A stretch of 64,000 nt of DNA, taken from Meridianimarinicoccus sp. MJW13. Lineage in GTDB: Bacteria > Pseudomonadota > Alphaproteobacteria > Rhodobacterales > Rhodobacteraceae. The stretch is taken from contig NZ_JACNMU010000008.1 of NCBI RefSeq assembly GCF_014901205.1, forward strand, positions 62,001-126,000, in the 5' to 3' direction. Below, piece by piece: positions 44,790 through 52,672 of the stretch. The notes beneath the pieces are model-generated. The model saw only the letters and a program-made list of their open reading frames with translations. It searched no databases and was not told where the DNA came from. Position numbers and translations under genes: made by a program. Numbering within the stretch: position 1 is the stretch's first letter; every line of letters starts with the position of its first letter.

Positions 44790-45458
44790 ATGAATTCACA
44801 CTGCCCCCGCAAACCCCTGTTCGGCATCGCGCTGATCGCAAGCCTGTTGCTTGGTGCAGCCGCCATGGCCTCGGACTATACAGCGCGCAACGGCGGGCCG
44901 AGCAGCAAGCAGATGCTGGAACGCTCCAGCGGTCCGGCCGACGGGCTGGCCTTCTTCCGCCCGGTCATGTCCGGCGTGCTCTACCGGGCCGGGTTCCACG
45001 GCGGCGACAAGGCCCGCACCGGGCTGAATTCCGCGCAACGCGAAGAGTTGTGCGAAGCCGGGTTTTCCGGCGCGCGTTACATCGATTTCGGCAAGAACAC
45101 CACCTATGGCACCACCCAGTGTGGCGGCCAGAGCATGGTCTACGAAGGGGGCCGGTCGACCCGGACCGCTGACCTCATGAAGCAGATCCACGCCTCGATC
45201 AAGAACCCCGCGTCCGGCCCGGTTCTGGTGCATTGCATGTGGGGGGTGCATTCTTCGGGTGCGGTGTCGGCTATGGCGCTGGTGCAATTCTGCGGCTGGA
45301 GCGAGGAGCGTGCCAAGAAATACTGGGACGACGCCCGAAACGGCGCCGGCTGCTCGGGCGGGTGTTCACAATGGATCGACGCGCATTTCGCAAAGTTCAA
45401 GGTGGATCCGTCGCTGAAGATCTCCAGCGCCGAACAGGCCGCCATTTGCCCCAAATAG
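44790..45458 (+). CDS. Exported dual-specificity-phosphatase-like protein with altered P-loop
   Basis: 222 residues with a signal peptide (residues 1-26). The P-loop reads HCMWGVHSSG near residue 152, so the nucleophilic Cys is kept but the C-x5-R arginine is replaced by Ser. LVHC and the following helix place it in the tyrosine/dual-specificity phosphatase fold. Without that arginine normal phosphatase turnover is doubtful; it may bind phosphorylated ligands or use another chemistry. Several Cys pairs (CSGGC near 190) suggest disulfides. It is followed by the kinase-like gene after 11 bases. Confidence 0.62.
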   Translation: MNSHCPRKPLFGIALIASLLLGAAAMASDYTARNGGPSSKQMLERSSGPADGLAFFRPVMSGVLYRAGFHGGDKARTGLNSAQREELCEAGFSGARYIDFGKNTTYGTTQCGGQSMVYEGGRSTRTADLMKQIHASIKNPASGPVLVHCMWGVHSSGAVSAMALVQFCGWSEERAKKYWDDARNGAGCSGGCSQWIDAHFAKFKVDPSLKISSAEQAAICPK

Positions 45459-45469
45459 GACGTCACCTG

Positions 45470-46909
45470 ATGCATAGAAACCTGATCCCCGGCCTTGCCG
45501 GCCTGGTTCTGATGGCCGGGGCGGCGCAGGCCTCGGACGCGGTGGTGGGCGAAGCTACGGCCTTTACCAGCCCCAACGGTGTGAGCGAACATTGCGTGCG
45601 GATCGCGCCGATCCCCGGCGGCACTTACAGCAAGCATGATGCCAAGGAAGAAGCCGACTATTGCGCCATCGACTTCTATGCCGCCGACGTCGCCCTTTGC
45701 CCCAAGACCTGGAGCACCAGCCCCGGCATGATGGTCTATGACGTCAGCGAAGGCGCCTATGCCGGAAATCGTGCGGAATTCGAGCGCAATGCCTGCAAGG
45801 AAGGAAAATCGGCCAAGGATCTGGCCGCCGACGATCTGGCCAAGTTCAAATCCACGATGAATGCCAAGGGCACCAGTGGCACCTTCGCGCCGTCCTCGCT
45901 GCTGTATTACCATTTCTCGCGCTACTTCGACGCGACGGTGATCGTGCCGGTGGCGGTCTGGCGCAGCATGGACGCGAAGATGCATCAGACCGAGGTCGCC
46001 GAGCCCGGTCTGGCGCTGTCGGGCAGCCGGTCCAGTGGACGGATGAACCACGCTGGCTGGCAGGCCTTCGCTGCCGCCGATCGCAACCCGTCCAGCTATA
46101 GCCCCACGGACGAGCTGTTCACCGCCGACCGCAGCCAGATCTACGGCGTGCTTCTGTCCAGCCCCGGCCATCGCTATGGATCCGAGGTCAACGGCACCCG
46201 CAAGTCCGGCTGGGGCAAAGGCCAGAACGAGGATTTCCAGCAGACCCCGGCTTTCCTTGCCCTGCGTTCGGATCTGCCCCTGGATGAGGCCATCGCGCAC
46301 GGTCTGCACGAGGGGCGCAAGGATCGCCAGATCGCCCGTGATCTGGGCGATGACGGGACGCCACAGCAGATGGTCTACTGGATGACCGAGTTGAGCGAGA
46401 TCGTTCTTCTGGACTACATCTTCAGCCAGCAGGATCGCGTCGGCAACATCGACTTCACGCCATATTACTATTGGACCGAGGCGGGCGAAGTGCAGACGAA
46501 GAAGGCCAAGCATCACGAAGCCGGCGACGGCGATGTGCCCGCCACGGCGCAGTTGCTGCGCCGCACCAACCTGAACGACAATGACGCGGGCGGTCGGGTG
46601 CAATACGCCAATTTCGCCAAGTCCACGCAGATGCTGGAAAAGCTGCGGCACTTCAGGCCGGACACCTATCGCAAGCTGATGGCGCTGGATGCCGATCTTC
46701 AGGCGCAGGGTCCGCTGTATCAATGGGTGGCCACCTCGGTCGGGCTGGACGACGGGCAGGTGCGACAGATCGTGAAGAACACCGCTCTGGCGGCGGGCAT
46801 CCTGCGCCAAAGCTGCGCCGACGGAAAGCTGACCTTCGATCTGGATCCGGACGCCTATTTCCTGACCGGCACGGCCAAGGCGATCGAGGTGAGCTGCAAT
46901 GGCGCGTAA
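45470..46909 (+). CDS. Exported kinase-like protein (Fam20/HipA-like motifs), function unknown
   Basis: 479 residues, signal peptide at 1-22. LLDYIFSQQDRVGNIDF near residue 313 has the D-x-x-x-N catalytic-loop pattern of Fam20- and HipA-like kinases, and TNLNDNDAGGRV near 362 could be the metal-binding loop. YYHFSRYFDATVIVPVAVWR near 145 resembles the N-lobe strand order of those proteins. No family name can be assigned with confidence. It lies between the phosphatase-like and metallophosphoesterase genes and overlaps the latter by 11 bases, so a coupled periplasmic phosphotransfer module is conceivable. Confidence 0.5.
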   Translation: MHRNLIPGLAGLVLMAGAAQASDAVVGEATAFTSPNGVSEHCVRIAPIPGGTYSKHDAKEEADYCAIDFYAADVALCPKTWSTSPGMMVYDVSEGAYAGNRAEFERNACKEGKSAKDLAADDLAKFKSTMNAKGTSGTFAPSSLLYYHFSRYFDATVIVPVAVWRSMDAKMHQTEVAEPGLALSGSRSSGRMNHAGWQAFAAADRNPSSYSPTDELFTADRSQIYGVLLSSPGHRYGSEVNGTRKSGWGKGQNEDFQQTPAFLALRSDLPLDEAIAHGLHEGRKDRQIARDLGDDGTPQQMVYWMTELSEIVLLDYIFSQQDRVGNIDFTPYYYWTEAGEVQTKKAKHHEAGDGDVPATAQLLRRTNLNDNDAGGRVQYANFAKSTQMLEKLRHFRPDTYRKLMALDADLQAQGPLYQWVATSVGLDDGQVRQIVKNTALAAGILRQSCADGKLTFDLDPDAYFLTGTAKAIEVSCNGA

Positions 46910-47834
46910 TCTTCTTGGCACCGCCCTGCTGTTTCTGACGCTGCTGGCCAGTCCTGCGGCGGCGCTGCGGGTCGTGGTGATTTCTGATCTCAATGGCTCC
47001 TACGGCTCGACCACCTATTCCAGCCGGGTGCCCGTTGCGGTCCAGCAGATCATTGCCCTGAACCCCGATCTGGTCATTGCCACCGGCGATATGGTGGCCG
47101 GTCAACGCTCGCCGGCCCTGAGCGCCAAGCAGGTGCGCGCCATGTGGGCGGGGTTTCACCGCGTGGTCAGTGATCCGCTGGCAAAGGCGGGCATCCCGCT
47201 GGCGGTGACGCCGGGCAATCATGACGCTTCGGCCTATGGCGGGTTTGAAGGGGAACGGCGGATCTATGGCGAGGAATGGCGCGCCCGCAAACCCAAGCTG
47301 CGCTATCTCGACGATGCGAACTACCCGTATTTCTATGCCTTCGAGATGGAGGGTGTGCGCTTCGTCTCGCTCGACGCCACCACCCTTGGCCCCTTGCGCG
47401 GCGATCAGATGGCGCGGTTGTCGGCGGTTGTCGACGGCGACGGGCCGGCCGTCACCTTCAGCCACCTGCCGCTGTGGCCCTTCGCCCAGAAGCGCGAGCG
47501 CGAGATCATCGGCGACCCGAAGCTTGAGGCGCTTTATCACAAGCTGGGCGTCGACATTCACCTGTCAGGCCACCATCACGCCTATTATCCGGGTTGGAAG
47601 GATGGTGTGGCCTACATCTCGCAGGCCTGCCTGGGCGGTGGCCCGCGGGTGCTGATCGGCGACGCGGGGCGCAGCGCCCACAGCTTTACGGTGCTGGAGT
47701 TCGACCGAAACAAACTGCGCGCGGTCACCGCCTATACGGGTGCGGGGTTTCAGACACCGCTGAACCCGGCCAGCCTGCCCAAGCAGATCGTGTCGCCACA
47801 AGCCACGCTGAAGCGTCTTGACCTTGTGAAGTGA
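46899..47834 (+). CDS. Exported metallophosphoesterase
   Basis: 311 residues, signal peptide at 1-22. Metal motifs GD in IATGDMVAG near residue 66, GNHDASA near 107 and GHHHAYYPG near 226 are present. The first motif is SDLNGS rather than D-x-H, so one usual metal ligand is changed to Asn. It has the calcineurin-like fold of purple-acid-type phosphatases. The start overlaps the kinase-like gene by 11 bases. Confidence 0.75.
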   Translation: MARNLLGTALLFLTLLASPAAALRVVVISDLNGSYGSTTYSSRVPVAVQQIIALNPDLVIATGDMVAGQRSPALSAKQVRAMWAGFHRVVSDPLAKAGIPLAVTPGNHDASAYGGFEGERRIYGEEWRARKPKLRYLDDANYPYFYAFEMEGVRFVSLDATTLGPLRGDQMARLSAVVDGDGPAVTFSHLPLWPFAQKREREIIGDPKLEALYHKLGVDIHLSGHHHAYYPGWKDGVAYISQACLGGGPRVLIGDAGRSAHSFTVLEFDRNKLRAVTAYTGAGFQTPLNPASLPKQIVSPQATLKRLDLVK

Positions 47835-47920
47835 CAGGGAAATGGCCCGGTCCAAACAGCCCGGGGTCTTGAACGGACGCGCCCGACCTTGCCGGACCCA
47901 GACGGCTTGGCAGGCGGCCC

Positions 47921-48691
47921 CTACTCCGGCTCTCGCAAGACCCGAATGCCGATCACGTCGTTGCGCAGCACGATCCTGTCGCCGAAATACTCCGCCGGTC
48001 GAAAGTACTTGCGCACCGGCGTATCCCAGCCACCGCCCCGGAAGATGGCGTTCGAGCAATCGCCGCGCAGGCAGGAATTCGTCCAGTTCCAGACATTGCC
48101 AACCGCATCGTGCAAACCCCAGCCATTGGCGGGAAAAGCGGTCACGGGGGCGGTGTTGACATAGCCATCATCGCAGGTCTGAAGCGGGCGCTCATCTTCG
48201 GGAAAACCGGTCTTGAAGGCCGCATCTGCCGTATTCGCGAACCCGCAGATCGCGTCGTAATCGTCGCCCCACCAGAATTCGGTCGTGGCCCCCCCTGCGG
48301 CGGCCCGCGCCGATTCCTCCAAGGTGGGCAGGCGGTACAGATGGCCGGTACGCTCGGTCAGCCAATCGGTATAGGCCACGGCATCATTCCAGCTGACACA
48401 GACCACCGGATGATCGTCCTGTTGAGGATAGCCGGGGTTGGTCCAGTCGGATGTCTCGCTCCAGCCGCGCCGGGTGCCACGCCGCAGCGAACACCCGTTT
48501 CCCGAATGGCCGGTTTGAGCGGCGAAGACCGCATATTGGCCACGGGTGACGGGATATTTCCCGATCAGCGTGCCGTCGGGCAGTTCCACCAGTTCTGGGC
48601 ATTCGGTGCAATCCCTGATGCCCTGTGCGGACAGTGCCACCGGTGCCAGCGTCACCGCCAGCAATGCCAGCTTGATCCAAGCATGCCTCAT
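47921..48691 (-). CDS. Exported SUMF/FGE-fold protein, paralogue 1
   Basis: 256 residues. A signal peptide (1-21) leads into a sulfatase-modifying-factor fold: PVTRGQYAVFAAQTG, HPVVCVSWNDAVAYTDWL, YRLPTLEESARAA and GNVWNWTNSC. The catalytic cysteine pair of true formylglycine-generating enzymes, expected after RGG near the end, is absent, so formylglycine formation is unlikely. A C-x4-C pair (CLRGDC) before RGG is shared with the neighbour. The start at 48691 follows GGGAGAG and is 1 base from the paralogue's stop. Likely roles are ligand binding or PvdO-type modification. Confidence 0.75.
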   Translation of the reverse strand: MRHAWIKLALLAVTLAPVALSAQGIRDCTECPELVELPDGTLIGKYPVTRGQYAVFAAQTGHSGNGCSLRRGTRRGWSETSDWTNPGYPQQDDHPVVCVSWNDAVAYTDWLTERTGHLYRLPTLEESARAAAGGATTEFWWGDDYDAICGFANTADAAFKTGFPEDERPLQTCDDGYVNTAPVTAFPANGWGLHDAVGNVWNWTNSCLRGDCSNAIFRGGGWDTPVRKYFRPAEYFGDRIVLRNDVIGIRVLREPE

Positions 48692-48692
48692 G

Positions 48693-49409
48693 TCACAACT
48701 CTCCCTCTCGAATGACGCGCATCCCGTAGTGGTTGTAGGGCGCATCCACCCGGTTCCAGATTTCGGCATCCATGCGCAGCGCGGCCGGGGAACTGGACCA
48801 GCCGCCGCCGATCAGGTAGCGCTCTGCACAATCGGGGGTGGCGCAGTCGTTGGTCCAGATCCAGACATTCCCCACCGCGTCGGCGACGTTGTAGCGGTTC
48901 TTGTCATAGGTGCCGACGGGCACCGTCCCGGTCCCGGCATCCGCCCCGCCGCAGCCGTCGCAATTGGCGCGGCCAACCCCCACCGACTGCCCCCACCAGT
49001 AGTTCCCGTGACTGCCGCCAAGCGCCGCGTAGCGTACCTCGGCGCGCGTGGGCAGGCGATAGCTGTGTCCCGTCAGATCACTCAGCCAGTCCGCATAGCC
49101 CGCCGCGTCCTGGTAAGAGACGCAGACCACCGGATGCGCATCGGTCTGCGCGATATGCGCAAAGGACCAGTCGCATCCCCAGCCTTCCCGCTTCCAGCCC
49201 GTGGCCTCGGCATAGGCGCGGAAGTCACCGCGAGTGACCGGCGTCTGGCTGATCATCAGCCCGTCAGGCAACACCACCATAACCGGGCAATGGTCGCAGT
49301 CCTGCACCAGCCGTTCCCTTGGTCCGGGCAGAAGAAGCCCCTGCGCATGGGTCGACACCGCGGCCGCAACCCCCAGCAGGAGCCAGGCGATGAACCGGGC
49401 CCGTCTCAT
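48693..49409 (-). CDS. Exported SUMF/FGE-fold protein, paralogue 2
   Basis: 238 residues with a signal peptide (1-22). It has the same fold as its neighbour: DCDHCPVMVVLPDG near residue 37, PVTRGDFRAYAEATG, HPVVCVSYQDAAGYADWL and GNVWIWTNDC. The matched CATPDC pair lies before GGGWSSS, and the catalytic Cys pair is again missing. The start overlaps the caspase-like gene's stop (ATGA). The two are probably tandem duplicates retained as partners of the protease. Confidence 0.75.
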   Translation of the reverse strand: MRRARFIAWLLLGVAAAVSTHAQGLLLPGPRERLVQDCDHCPVMVVLPDGLMISQTPVTRGDFRAYAEATGWKREGWGCDWSFAHIAQTDAHPVVCVSYQDAAGYADWLSDLTGHSYRLPTRAEVRYAALGGSHGNYWWGQSVGVGRANCDGCGGADAGTGTVPVGTYDKNRYNVADAVGNVWIWTNDCATPDCAERYLIGGGWSSSPAALRMDAEIWNRVDAPYNHYGMRVIREGEL

Positions 49410-51259
49410 AACGTTTCAAGCAGCTCACCGGCACCGGGGATGTCCTGGTCCACGGCCTGCTGCAGCAGGGTCCGGGCCCGGTCGGAATCCGCGTCGCCCC
49501 CCCGACCGTCCCGATAAAGGATCGCCAGATTGGCCTGCGCATAGCCGTTGCCCTTGCGCGCCGCGCGTTCCAGCCATTTGCGCGCCATCGCCTCGTTCTT
49601 TGGCAGGCCCATGCCTTCGGCCATCATGATGCCGGTGGCGGTTTCGGCATGATCATCCCCGATCTGCGCGGCCTTCAGCACGACATCCACGCGCTGCCAC
49701 GGGGTCAGCACACCGGTCTGTTCGGCCCCGACGGACGCCTGATAGGCCCGCGCGGCACGGCGGGTTTGCGAGGTCATCACCCCGGCAGGATCATCGATGG
49801 GATAGCCAAGCGCGATCAACCCGTATTGAACGAATTCAAGCGGCAATTCGCGTGCCTTGTTCAGCGCGTCCTGCCGCAGACGCGCATGGGTGGACATCGG
49901 CTGCCCGGCCAGCAGGAATTCCTGAACCTCTCCGGCACGCTCCAGCGCGCTCATCCGCGCCCTTGCCAGATCGCGGTAGGCACCGCCCGGGAACAGATCG
50001 AGGTAGAGCTGGAATTCGACCGGAAGCACGCTGGCCCGGATCGATTCCCAGAACAGCGTGTCGGTGTCGGCATCATCGTGCGGGCGCCCGCCCAAAGCCC
50101 CGAGGTTCCGGTGCGCGTTGCGGGCCAGATCGGAATAGTCGCTGTCGGGAAAGGTGGCCAGATAACGCTCCAGCCCGGCGGCGTTCGAGGTCAGGACCGC
50201 TTCGACAAACAGACTCTGCTCGGATATGGGATCGTCGCCCATGTGATAGGGCCGGATCGCGCGTCCGTCCGATGACTTGGGAATGCCGTATTCCATGCCC
50301 ACGAACTGACCGCCCTGCTTTGCCAGCGTTTCCTGCTTGCGGTTGGTGGACACGAAGAAGAATTCACCTTCATTGGCGCCCAGATCCCAGACCTGCGGCG
50401 TGATCGGGCGGCGCCAACCGGCCGCATCGGCCAGTTGCTTCACCCGTTTCTTCACGTAGTCCTCGATCTCGTTGACCGTGACCAACCCGTCCCTTTCAAA
50501 ACCGCCGCTTTCGGTATCGGCGATGCCGCGCAGGGCTTCCAGCACCGCATAAGTAAAGATGCTGCCCGAAATCCGCTCGGTGGCAATGGTTTCCTGTTCG
50601 TAGGTTCCGGCGGTGATGATGTGGCGGCTGGGCCGGGCCATCTGCGACAGGGTGATGTCGCGGGTGCTGCTTTTGCTGACGGTGCCGGCAAAGCCGCTGA
50701 AACAACTGTCCAGCAGGTACAGCACCTGATTGGCCTTGATGTGGGAATCCCATTCCGTCAGGCGTTCCATGCTGACCATCTGGCTCAACTGGCCAGCCTG
50801 CGCCGAGGCAACCGGAAGATAACCCGACGGCTCCCCCCGCCTGTTCAATTCGGTGTGGCCATGACCGGACCAGTAGAACAGCATCCTGTCCTCGGCCCCG
50901 ACACGTTGGCGAAAATCATCCAGCATCAACTGGCGCACGCGTTGTGGGGTGACATCCTTTTCGGTCAACAGATGCACATAGTCGAAGCCCGCCTCATCCA
51001 GCAGGAAATCCTTCATGCGGATAGGATCGGATGCAGTCGGAAGCGTCGTGAAATGCTCGAACTGGCTGATCCCGATCACCAGGGCATAGCTGCGGCGATA
51101 GCCCAATTCACTGCCCTGCACGAAATACTGAAGTTGCCGCCCCCAATCCTCCAGCCCGCCGGGCTTTTCGTAGGACTGGTCGAGCGCCAAGGCCCCGGAC
51201 CCGGCCCAAAGCGCGGCCCCGGTCAGGATTGCCCGCATCTGCGCCCGGTGACAGGTCAT
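49406..51259 (-). CDS. Exported caspase-like (peptidase C14) protein with C-terminal repeats
   Basis: 617 residues. An N-terminal hydrophobic segment (about 8-25) precedes the p20-like caspase domain (about 45-280). YALVIGISQFEHF starts it, the catalytic His is in FYWSGHGHT near 130 and the catalytic Cys is in YLLDSCFSG near 188. A linker region with short helical repeats (FLATFPDSDYSDLARNA) follows, then Sel1-like repeats near the C-terminus (about 545-615). Members of the C14 family cut after Arg/Lys or Asp. Coupled genes encode a small membrane protein and two SUMF-fold proteins. The start at 51259 overlaps the upstream stop (ATGA). Confidence 0.82.
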   Translation of the reverse strand: MTCHRAQMRAILTGAALWAGSGALALDQSYEKPGGLEDWGRQLQYFVQGSELGYRRSYALVIGISQFEHFTTLPTASDPIRMKDFLLDEAGFDYVHLLTEKDVTPQRVRQLMLDDFRQRVGAEDRMLFYWSGHGHTELNRRGEPSGYLPVASAQAGQLSQMVSMERLTEWDSHIKANQVLYLLDSCFSGFAGTVSKSSTRDITLSQMARPSRHIITAGTYEQETIATERISGSIFTYAVLEALRGIADTESGGFERDGLVTVNEIEDYVKKRVKQLADAAGWRRPITPQVWDLGANEGEFFFVSTNRKQETLAKQGGQFVGMEYGIPKSSDGRAIRPYHMGDDPISEQSLFVEAVLTSNAAGLERYLATFPDSDYSDLARNAHRNLGALGGRPHDDADTDTLFWESIRASVLPVEFQLYLDLFPGGAYRDLARARMSALERAGEVQEFLLAGQPMSTHARLRQDALNKARELPLEFVQYGLIALGYPIDDPAGVMTSQTRRAARAYQASVGAEQTGVLTPWQRVDVVLKAAQIGDDHAETATGIMMAEGMGLPKNEAMARKWLERAARKGNGYAQANLAILYRDGRGGDADSDRARTLLQQAVDQDIPGAGELLETL

Positions 51260-51468
51260 GACTTGCGCGCGTCCAGCACCTTTCCGATCAGTCCCACGAC
51301 AGAGGTCAGCAATCCGACGACCGAAGTCGCCAGTCCGACCAGCGCCAGAGTTTCGCCCGAGCCGCTTTGCGGCGTCACACCGGCGGGGACACGGTAGGCG
51401 AAATAAAGATAGGCGCCGACCAGCGTCACAAGGATTGCGAGGATGATGACCGTCGTTCGCTTCAGCAT
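51256..51468 (-). CDS. Small membrane protein upstream of the caspase-like gene
   Basis: 70 residues with two hydrophobic stretches (about 6-25 and 41-61) and a charged C-terminus (VLDARKS). The start at 51468 follows CGAGG; an in-frame ATG at 51510 lies inside the promoter. It is the first gene of the leftward operon. Function unknown; it may anchor the caspase complex. Confidence 0.6.
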   Translation of the reverse strand: MLKRTTVIILAILVTLVGAYLYFAYRVPAGVTPQSGSGETLALVGLATSVVGLLTSVVGLIGKVLDARKS

Positions 51469-51499
51469 TGCATAGCCTCGAGGTCCAAAAAGTATTAAC

Positions 51500-51529
51500 A
51501 CTATAGCCATAAATCGGCATTTTCGTCAA
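51500..51529 (-). promoter_or_regulatory. predicted sigma-70-type promoter of the caspase operon
   Basis: On the minus strand TTGACG and TATAGT are 18 bases apart, and the -10 box ends 32 bases before the ATG at 51468. The segment is unusually AT-rich for this window. I have not tested it against other sites. Confidence 0.55.
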
Positions 51530-51607
51530 TTTTTCCGCAATCTGGGCGCAAGGCTCGGACGGGCAGTCATGCCGGTCGACAAGGCACAAAACGGGGGTGG
51601 GTCAGCG

Positions 51608-52672
51608 ATGGGTCCGGGCGATACGGCATTGGTCACGGGCGCACACGGACTGGTGGGCAGCGCCGTGGTGCGCCGACTGGCGCGGACCGGGCTGCAGGTG
51701 ATCGGCATCGACAATGACGCGCGGGCGCAGTTTTTCGGGGCCGCGGCCAGCACGCGGGCAGAGGGCGCGGCGCTCTGCCGGGATATCCCCACCTACCGGA
51801 CCCTCGACATTGATCTGCGCGACACGCGAGCCCTGTCCCGACTGTTTCAAGAGCGCGGCCAGGGCTTTGCCATAATCGTACATGCCGCCGCACAACCCTC
51901 GCACGACTGGTCCGCCCTCGATCCGGTGCAGGATTTTGCCATCAACGCGGTGGCAACGCTGGATCTGTTGGAGCAGGTCCGCAATCACGCCCCATCGGCC
52001 CATTTCGTGCTGCTAAGTTCCAACAAGGTCTATGGCGACCGCCCCAACGAGCTGCCGCTGGACCGGCAAGGACAGCGGCTGGTGCTGCCGACAGACCACC
52101 CCTATGCCGCGTCGGGCATTGACGAGGGCATGTCGATCGACCAGTGCCGCCATTCGGTGTTCGGCGTGTCCAAGACGGCGGCCGACCTGTTAACCCAGGA
52201 ATACGCGTTGCGCTTCGGGCTGGATGCGACGGTGTTCCGGGCCGGGTGCCTGACCGGGGTTGCGCATCGCGGGACCGCCTTGCACGGGTTTCTCAACCAT
52301 CTGGTGCGAACGGTGCTGGCCGGGGACACCTATAGGGTTTGCGGGTATGGCGGCTATCAGGTGCGCGACAACCTGCTGGCCGAGGATGTGGCCGAAGCCG
52401 TTTGGCTGGCCGCAGGGCGGCCGGGACTGGGTGTCTATAACCTCGGCGGTGGGCCAGCGGCCTCGGTGTCCGTGCTGGAGGCGCTTGACATGGCCGGCGA
52501 ATTGTCCGGGCGCGCGGCCCGGCTGGAGATCGACCCCAAGGCCCGCTATGGCGATCACAAGTGGTGGATATCGGACACCGGGCGCTTTCGTGCAGCCTTT
52601 CCTCAGTGGACCCCGTCGCGAAACGCGCGCGAGTTGATTGCGGAACTTGTGGACGGTCTATGCACCCCCTGA
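51608..52672 (+). CDS. NAD-dependent epimerase/dehydratase, CDP-paratose-epimerase-like
   Basis: 354 residues from the ATG at 51608, which has GGGGGTGGG upstream; an in-frame ATG at 51569 would add 13 residues ahead of the Rossmann motif. The cofactor motif TGAHGLVGSAV is near residue 10. The active-site motif is FGVSK near 182 where Y-x-x-x-K is expected, so the catalytic Tyr is replaced by Phe. GGYQVRDNLLAEDVAEAVW resembles CDP-tyvelose-type epimerases. It probably makes or binds a nucleotide sugar for the adjacent glycosyltransferase. The two genes converge and overlap by 15 bases at their ends. Confidence 0.75.
   Translation: MGPGDTALVTGAHGLVGSAVVRRLARTGLQVIGIDNDARAQFFGAAASTRAEGAALCRDIPTYRTLDIDLRDTRALSRLFQERGQGFAIIVHAAAQPSHDWSALDPVQDFAINAVATLDLLEQVRNHAPSAHFVLLSSNKVYGDRPNELPLDRQGQRLVLPTDHPYAASGIDEGMSIDQCRHSVFGVSKTAADLLTQEYALRFGLDATVFRAGCLTGVAHRGTALHGFLNHLVRTVLAGDTYRVCGYGGYQVRDNLLAEDVAEAVWLAAGRPGLGVYNLGGGPAASVSVLEALDMAGELSGRAARLEIDPKARYGDHKWWISDTGRFRAAFPQWTPSRNARELIAELVDGLCTP

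Noticed and set aside
47921-49409. Active formylglycine-generating enzymes
   Set aside because: The Cys pair needed for catalysis after the RGG motif is missing in both proteins.
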